This document shows positions 57,426 to 64,000 of a stretch of DNA of 64,000 nt, one piece after another. Positions within the stretch are counted from its first letter, which is position 1; each line of letters opens with the position of its first letter. The notes under the pieces are model-generated. The model did not search any database, had not been told where the DNA came from, and was given only the letters and a program-made list of their open reading frames with translations. The stretch is taken from NCBI GenBank assembly GCA_023614405.1, contig CM042694.1, forward strand, positions 477,745,392 to 477,809,391, given 5' to 3'. The stretch is from Avena insularis (Eukaryota; Streptophyta; Magnoliopsida; Poales; Poaceae). A program made the position numbers and the translations under genes.

Positions 57426-60400
57426 ATCACTTGTTTTGAGTGTGGAGTGAAGGGTCACTATTCCAATGAGTGTCCCAAGAAGACTGCCGCCAATGCCAAT
57501 CTGAATGCCCTAGCTCAACAGCAGCGTCGTGTTCAACCAGGGAGAAGATTTTCCCCAGTGAACCCTCACAACCGCAATGGTCATCTCTTCCACATGAACA
57601 CTGAAGAAGCCCAAGAAGCGCCAGATGTAGTGCTAGGTCTGTTTTCTGTCAACTCAGTTTTAGCAAGAGTATTGTTTGATTCGGGAGCATCGCATTCATT
57701 TGTCACTGAAGAATTTACATGCACTAGTAAGATTCACCCAACCAACCTGAAGCATGTCATGATAGTTCAAATCCCCGGTTCAACAACCAAAGCTAGAAAA
57801 ATTTGCAAAGTTGTGCCTATCAGAATACATGGGATAGATTTTTATGCCAACCTAACTGTACTTGGAACCAAAGGATTGGAAGTAGTACTAGGTATGGACT
57901 GGATGTCAAGGCATAAAGGACTGATAGACTGTGCTAAGAAAGCCATCACCATGACCAGTAGCTCTAGAGTAATAGTAGAGCATATCTCTGAAACCTTACC
58001 CCGCCAATTCAAATGCAACAAGAGTCTAGCCCTACCCACCATAGACTAGGTCAGAGTAGTCTATGAATACCCTGACGTATTCCCAGATGAATTGCCAAGT
58101 ATGCCCCCAGATTGGGATATTGAGTTCATTATCGAGTTAATCCCTGGAACCGGACCCATAGCCCAGAAACCCTATAGCATGAACCCCTCAGAGTTAGTTG
58201 AGTTGAAGAAGCAGTTAGATGCCATGTTAGCAACAGGCTTGATTCAACCAAGCGCCTCGCCATGGAGATCACCGGTGTTATTCGTCGACAAGAAAGATGG
58301 AGGCAACCGTATATGTACAGATTATAGAAAGTTGAATGACATCACCATCAAGAATAAGTACCCCTTGCCAAAGATAGAGGATCTATTTGATCAGTTGACT
58401 GGAGCCCAGGTATTCTCAAAGATTGATCTTAGGACTGGTTATCACCAACTTAAGATTCGTGCAACGGATATTCCGAAGACCGCCTTTACTACTCGCTATG
58501 GTTTATACGAGTATACGGTTATGTCTTTTGGATTAACCAATGCCTCGCTATTTCATGAATCTCATGAATAAGATCTTTATGAATTTCCTAGATAAGTTTG
58601 TAGTGGTGTTTATCGACGACATCCTTATCTACTCCAAGTCAGAAGAAGAGCATGAGCAACATCTGCGAATCATCCTAGAAACCCTGAGAGAACATCAGTT
58701 ATATGCCAAGTTCAGCAAGTGTGAGTTTTGGTTGAAAGAAGTAAGATTCCTAGGACATATTGTGTCTACCGGAGGAGTCTCTGTTGATCCCGCCAAGATC
58801 AAAGATGTCGAAGAATGGGAAGCCCCAACCACTCAAACCCAAGTCCATGCATTTCTCGGATTAGCGGGATACTACTGCAAATTCGTCGAAGGATTCTCGA
58901 GCATCGCCAGACCCATGACCCAATTGTTGAAGACGGACAAGAAGTTTGAATGGACTGACAAGTGTGAAGACAGTTTTCAGGAGATGAAGAAGAGATTGAT
59001 ATCAGCCCCAATATTGATCATGCCAGATATCAAGAAGTCATTTGATGTATATTGTGATGCATCCAAGATTTGTCTCGGATGTGTACTGATGCAAGAAGGC
59101 AATGCTTATCTTTCTCGACAACTGAAGCAGCATGAGCAGAACTATCCGACCCATGATCTTGAATTAGCAGCCGTAGTGCTGGCATTGAAGACATGGCGTC
59201 ATTATCTAATGGGTAATTGCTGTGAGATTTACTCGGATCATAAGAGCTTGAAGTATATCTTCACTCAGAAGGAGCTGAATATGAGGCAAAGGAGATGGAT
59301 AGAGTTAATCAAGGATTATGACCTTGACATTCACTATCACCCCGATAAAGCCAATGTGGTAGCGGATGCTCTTAGCAGATTGCCGTGTAGGCTAAACACC
59401 ATGATCAAGAAGAAGCAACCAAGTTTGTATGAGCAGTTGGAGCAGTTCAGGACTGTATTGGTTAGCAAAGGATTCTTAGCTAGCATTGCACTTCAACCAA
59501 CTTTGATTAGCCAAATCAAGGAAGCCCAGAAGGGGAATGAAAGTATCGACGGAATCAAATGTCGTATTGGTATAGGAAAGGTACCTGGATTCACTGAAGA
59601 CGAAGAAGGAGTGTTGTGGTACAAAGGACGTATCTGTGTACCAGCAGATTTGGAGCTGAAGCAAGTTATCATGAAGGAAGCTCATGATACTCTTTATTCT
59701 ATCCACCCCGAAGGAACGGAGATGTATCAAGATTTGAAAGAGCAATTTTGGTGGCACAAGATGAAGAGGGAAATTGGAAGCTACATCGCCAAGTATGACA
59801 TCTATCAAAGAGTGAAAGCAGAGCATCAGAGACCTGCAGGACTGTTGCAACCATTGCAGATTCCGGAATGGAAATGGGATTCTGTCGGGATGGACTTTAT
59901 CACCGGTTTGCCTACTTCCAGTAGGGGAAATGACTCAATCTGGGTCATAGTTGATAGACTGTCCAAGGTAGACGACTTCATACCTATCAAGACTACCTAC
60001 CAGAGTGCAAAGTTAGCAGAGCTATACATTGCTAGGATTGTTAGTCTGCATGGAACCCCCAAGACCATAGTATCAGATCGAGGAACCCAGTTTACCTCGA
60101 TATTTTGGCAGAAAGTTCAGGAAGGATTAGGAACCAAGTTGAACTTCAGCACCGCTTATCACCCGCAAACTGATGGACAGACTGAGAGAGTCAACCAGAT
60201 CTTAGAGGATATGCTTAGAGCTTGTGTGTTGGAATACGAATCAAAATGGGAAGACTGCCTGCCTTTCGCAGAATTCTCATATAACAACAGTTATCAAGCT
60301 AGTTTGTAGATGGCACCATTTGAGTTCGTATATGGAAGGAAGTGCCGTACCCCTTTGAATTGGTCACAAGTAGGAGAGAGTCAGATCTTTGGACCCGACA

Positions 60401-60948
60401 TTCTTCGAGAAGCAGAAGAGAATGTTCACAAAGTCCGTGAGCACCTCAAGACCGCCCAGTCCAGATAGAAGAGTTATGTTGACAAGAGAATGAGAGACCT
60501 GAGTTTCAATGTCGGAGATTTTGTATATCTCAAGGTTTCACCGTTGAAAGGAACCCAACGCTTTAGTCTGAAAGGAAAGTTAGCCCCCAGATATATCGGG
60601 CCCTTCAAGATTCTGAACCGTCGAGGAGAAGTATCGTATCAACTGGAACTACCTGAAGAGATGTTAGCCATCCACAATGTGTTCCATATTTTGTTACTTC
60701 GCAAATGCCTGGAAGTGCCGGAGAAGACTGAAGTTTTCAAGAACATCGATCATAGAGCTGTGGAGATCAACAATGACCTGACCTATCGTGAAGTGCCCAT
60801 CCGTATCTTAGAAGAAGCTTACAGAACCACCAGGACCAGGAGTATCAAGTTTCTCAAGATTCAATGGAGCAACCATACGGAAGAAGAAGCCACTTGGGAG
60901 CGCGAAGATTACCTTAGGATAGAGTTCCGAGATCTCTTTAGTTCCTAG
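57426..60948 (+). pseudogene. Tekay-type pol (protease, RT, RNase H, integrase, chromodomain), nearly full length but broken
   Basis: Domains in order: zinc knuckle end (57426-57476), protease with VLFDSGASHSFV (57669-57704), TAG at 58047, RT ([12 protein letters not shown] at 58092; active site FIDD at 58609-58620), RNase H (FDVYCDASK near 59043), integrase, chromodomain (60790-60945, ending EFRDLFSS). A net two-base deletion near 58545 shifts the frame (compare AATGCCCCTGC at 127). Further TAGs at 60307 and 60466. In the integrase zinc finger both Cys of the C..C pair are Tyr (YDIYQRVK), so it would not fold normally. Apart from this the frame is open over 589 codons (58540-60309), so the damage is recent relative to the copy at 1-2511. 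Confidence 0.93.
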
Positions 60949-60979
60949 TTTTCTTTGTAAATCTCGGGACGAGATTTTG

Positions 60980-60994
60980 TTTAAGGAGGGAAGG
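60980..60994 (+). other. polypurine tract of the second Tekay-type element
   Basis: TTTAAGGAGGGAAGG just before the 3' LTR; one base different from 2543-2557. Confidence 0.8.
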
Positions 60995-62187
60995 TTTATA
61001 ACATCCCAAAACTCTAACCCAAGATTATTAAGATCCAAATCATCAAAATTAGGGTTAACAAAAACTTTTCCAATTCAAAATATGAAAGCATTCATGATTC
61101 TTAGGTGAAATAAACATCATCTAAATCATTCCCAAACATTTCCCAAAGAAAAACAACTCAAAATGAATAAATGAAGTGAATGGTCATTTTTGCCAAATTA
61201 ACTGTCATGCCTACTTTGGCTATTCCTAGTACTCAAAACTTAACAGAAACAAATGTGGATGTTTGCACCCCTTGATAGTACACATAATGTTGTACCAAGG
61301 CCCACTTTATGATCTGCCAAAAACATTCAAACACTAAATTTAATTGACATTTGAAAATTGAATCTATTTCATATGGGAAGATCCCACTATTTCAAAAACC
61401 ACTCAAACCAGCTCAATTTTCAAAACCCAAGCACCCAAAGAGTCTCAAGTTTAGTACTAGAACACCCACCAAAAATCTTTTCAAAATTCAAAAATAATTT
61501 TCTTGCGGCCATTTCATCAAACACTTGGCAGGCAAGAATCTACCTCTAATCCTAGCTCACTGTTTTGAACAGAGTTTTCCCCCATTTGATCTCCATTTAA
61601 TCTCTTTGTCCCCTCTGGATAAAACCAGGGCCTAACCAACCCAACCCCTACCCCCTAGCAGCATGGCAATGCCAAGCCGAGCACCTGCTGGCCGGCCGAC
61701 CATGCCCTCACCCCAGTAGACCACCTTCCTCTCTCTCGCCAAGTCTAGCAGCTAGCCAGCACCTCACCGCCACCCTCTGTCCCCTCCCCGAGCAGGGCCA
61801 AGCCATGGACCACCGCCAAACTGCCGCGCCTAGAGAAACTGAGCCATGCCAAGCACGTGCCAGAGCGTCGCACCCGACACGCGTGCCCAAGCCGCCGCTT
61901 GACCGCAGCCCACGCCCACCACGTCGCCACGACCCAGGGAGCACGCCGGACATGCCCGTTCGCCGCCCAACGCCTCACAGCCACCGCTCACCATGGACAC
62001 CGTCGCCTCTGCCGCTCAGAGCGCCAGCTCCGCCTGACCGCATACCACCGCCCCTAAGCCCGCATTAAAGCCCTAGAGCACCGCCAGGAGACCGCGCGTC
62101 GATCGCTGCTCGCAGCCATGTCGCTAGCAGCCCGTAGCCATGTCGCCACCGTCGCCTGGCCATGCCGCGCTGTCCCGTCGTCGAGCC

Positions 62188-62195
62188 TATAAAAG
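62188..62195 (+). promoter_or_regulatory. LTR TATA box
   Basis: TATAAAAG following GTCGTCGAGCC, same setting as 3228. The chimeric 5' LTR has lost this region, so the element no longer has its own promoter at the 5' end. Confidence 0.6.
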
Positions 62196-63343
62196 GAGGG
62201 CACCCCCAGCCATTTGCAGCACACCACTCACGTCCCCTCACCTCACTGACCATCCCACACCACTAGCCGGAGCAAGGCGAGCAGCAGTTCACCAGAAGTG
62301 CACCGGAGCAGGCTGCCTCTGGAGGAGAAGGGCGCCGCAGATTGCGACCACCCCAGGAGCTGCCTCGACCATCCCTGAGCTCGCCGTCGACCACCAGTCC
62401 ATTTGCCCGCCTCACCGTCATCGCTAGAGCCCTGGTATGCCCCCTATGCACCCCCACTGAGCCGTTAGGGTTAGAGTTCGCCGGCGACAGGTCTGTCGTC
62501 GACGACGATCGCCAGCCATTGATCCCTGTTCTAATCCAACGCCCCACATCGCCCCGTACCGCTTCGCGTGTTATGAGCCGCTGACCAGTGGACCCCCTGT
62601 CAGCTGAGCCCCACGCCGCGGAGTGTCACTAGGCCGGCCCGTTAGCGTTCCTGCGCAACCCAATTAGTTTGAATTAGGATTTTTCTATTTTAGTTAAACC
62701 TAGTTATGTCCCTTAGTTTAAAATTCAATTCAGAGAGATTTACAAATCCAAATGGAGTGATTCCAATTTTGTTAGAAAGCCACTGAAAAGATCTACCAAA
62801 GACCGTTGGATTAAATTCAATTAGAGTTAGAGATCTCTCCTAGTAAAAATAACAAGACAGAAGCTTTTGCACCTTGCAACATTTCTATAAAATCAACCAT
62901 GATAGATTTTGAGTTGAGTCCAACTCTCAAAAATCACATTTAACCATACCTATCTGAATATGTAATAATATTAAGGTTTACATGCAGTGACTTTGGACTA
63001 GTACCAAAATAATGCTATATAGGCATTTCTAATCACTTTAAATCATTAAATAATGAACTTAAACCAAAGTAATTATGATCCAACCCTTAAATCACATTCC
63101 TACATGTTAGAATATGTGGTGATGACATGTGTCCACATGATCCCATATTTTAAGTGGTGAATATTAAATCTTAGTTATTTTTTCAATGAGTAGAAATTAC
63201 TTTTCTAAAATAAAAGGAATGAAACTATTTAATAAGACTTGTGATGCTTGTGATGGTAATAGATCATCAAATGTATGCCTTAGAGTGCTAATTAGATTAG
63301 CTAAGTATTGTTTGGTGATTGTGCACTCTGTATGTATTTATAG

Positions 63344-63430
63344 ACGATAGTACCGACCAAGCTTACGAGGAGGAGGAGTTCTACCAAGAGGAGGAAGACA
63401 ACTTCAACCACTGCACCAACAAAGGAAAGC
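63344..63430 (+). other. conserved acidic exon-like segment in the 3' LTR
   Basis: After TATTTATAG: D-S-T-D-Q-A-Y, four Glu, F-Y-Q-E-E-E-D-N-F-N-H-C. The copy at 53651-53740 is the same except for His-Tyr at the end. Confidence 0.4.
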
Positions 63431-64000
63431 CACCATTAACAATGCAAGCTAACCCTTGCAAGCTACTATTAGCAAGCTAGGATTAAACTAGATGGTTTAA
63501 CAAAGATGCTTTAGGCATACTTTGACTATACCACTTTGACTATTAGTTACCCCAAGTCTTATTCTCAAGCTTTACTTTCTTTACTTTACCCAAAGTTCTT
63601 TACTTGTTTTGAAGGTAGCATAAAGAGTATAAAACTTGACCTATTTTAGAAACCTTTTGATGTCATTCTATGGCATGAGATTGAACCTATCCTTTCCCAC
63701 CTTAGTGAACACTCTTAACTTAGTAGTTTAGAGTAGATAAAAACTGGAGTCACTATAGATGGGAACAATTGGTGAAAATGAATTGTGAAAACCTTGGAAT
63801 GATGAGTCATTCTATTGAGATGTTTTGACATGTGTTGAGAAACACCAATGGTTTATGATGATGAAAATGTTGAGGCATGAGCCTTAACCCTTTTATAAAA
63901 CTGATGGTTGGATTCGGACGCGATACCATTCCAAATTTACCATACAACCACATTACGTGAATTGGGTAAGGCTTAGCCGGAAGTTTATATGCATTAGTAT

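Larger units (their letters stand above)
60997..64000 (+). mobile_element. 3' LTR of the second Tekay-type element, runs off the window
   Basis: Starts TATAACATCCC: the obligatory TG is mutated to TA. TATA box at 62188. Acidic exon-like segment at 63344-63430. It breaks off at the window edge at a point matching about 54308, so some 880 bases remain outside. The target duplication cannot be checked here. Confidence 0.9.

Overview
This window is a stretch of gene-poor intergenic chromatin from a grass, most likely a pooid (the wheat, oat, ryegrass or Brachypodium group). I infer this from Ty3/gypsy elements of the Tekay, Athila and Tat types with grass-style LTRs, two Stowaway MITEs with CTCCCTCC ends, and Athila LTRs that resemble Triticeae elements as I remember them. 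The genus cannot be fixed by reading alone. I found no intact host gene, no tRNA or rRNA gene and no CRISPR array. Nearly everything is transposable-element DNA, mostly nested.

Layout. 1-5873: the 3' half of a plus-strand Tekay-type chromovirus element (broken RT-RNaseH-integrase-chromodomain, polypurine tract, complete 3.3 kb LTR), apparently set into a minus-strand LTR-like block that ends at 8980. 8981-15175: two copies of an odd T-rich repeat built around GTTCC(A), carrying two Stowaway MITEs (9302-9391, 13065-13188) and a solo LTR (13192-14692, target duplication AGTAC). 16052-26219: two copies of an Athila-type family encoding only gag and protease. One is plus, the other is inserted head-on in minus orientation, and both are truncated, leaving a 2.1 kb inverted repeat. 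26924-52594: a Tat-like element (5' LTR, primer-binding site, then an antisense multi-exon gene relic and a 60-bp tandem array). The array is split by a 21 kb insertion, 30341-51395. That insertion is a minus-strand Athila element of about 10.0 kb once its own two insertions are removed: a complete 7.1 kb gag-protease-only Athila (33744-40831, target duplication GGCAC) and a 3955-bp solo LTR (42367-46321, target duplication CAATA). 52595-64000: a plus-strand Tekay element of the same family as the one at position 1, with a chimeric 5' LTR, an extra ORF before gag, gag, pol and most of its 3' LTR.

How the parts relate. Relative order of events can be read from who interrupts whom. The Tat-like element is older than the big Athila, which is older than the complete small Athila and the solo LTR. 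No element here looks able to move by itself: every gag or pol reading frame has stops, frameshifts or lost catalytic residues. In the 52.6-61 kb element nine premature stops in the upstream ORF, gag and pol are TAG, mostly where family context expects CAG, which fits deamination of methylated CHG cytosines.

The most interesting items are the chimeric LTR with a templated filler, the antisense intron-containing gene relic, a recurrent palindrome shared by Athila-type LTRs and a 3' tandem array, the gag-protease-only Athila family with a conserved hairpin, an acidic exon-like segment conserved inside the Tekay LTRs, and the GTTCC repeat.
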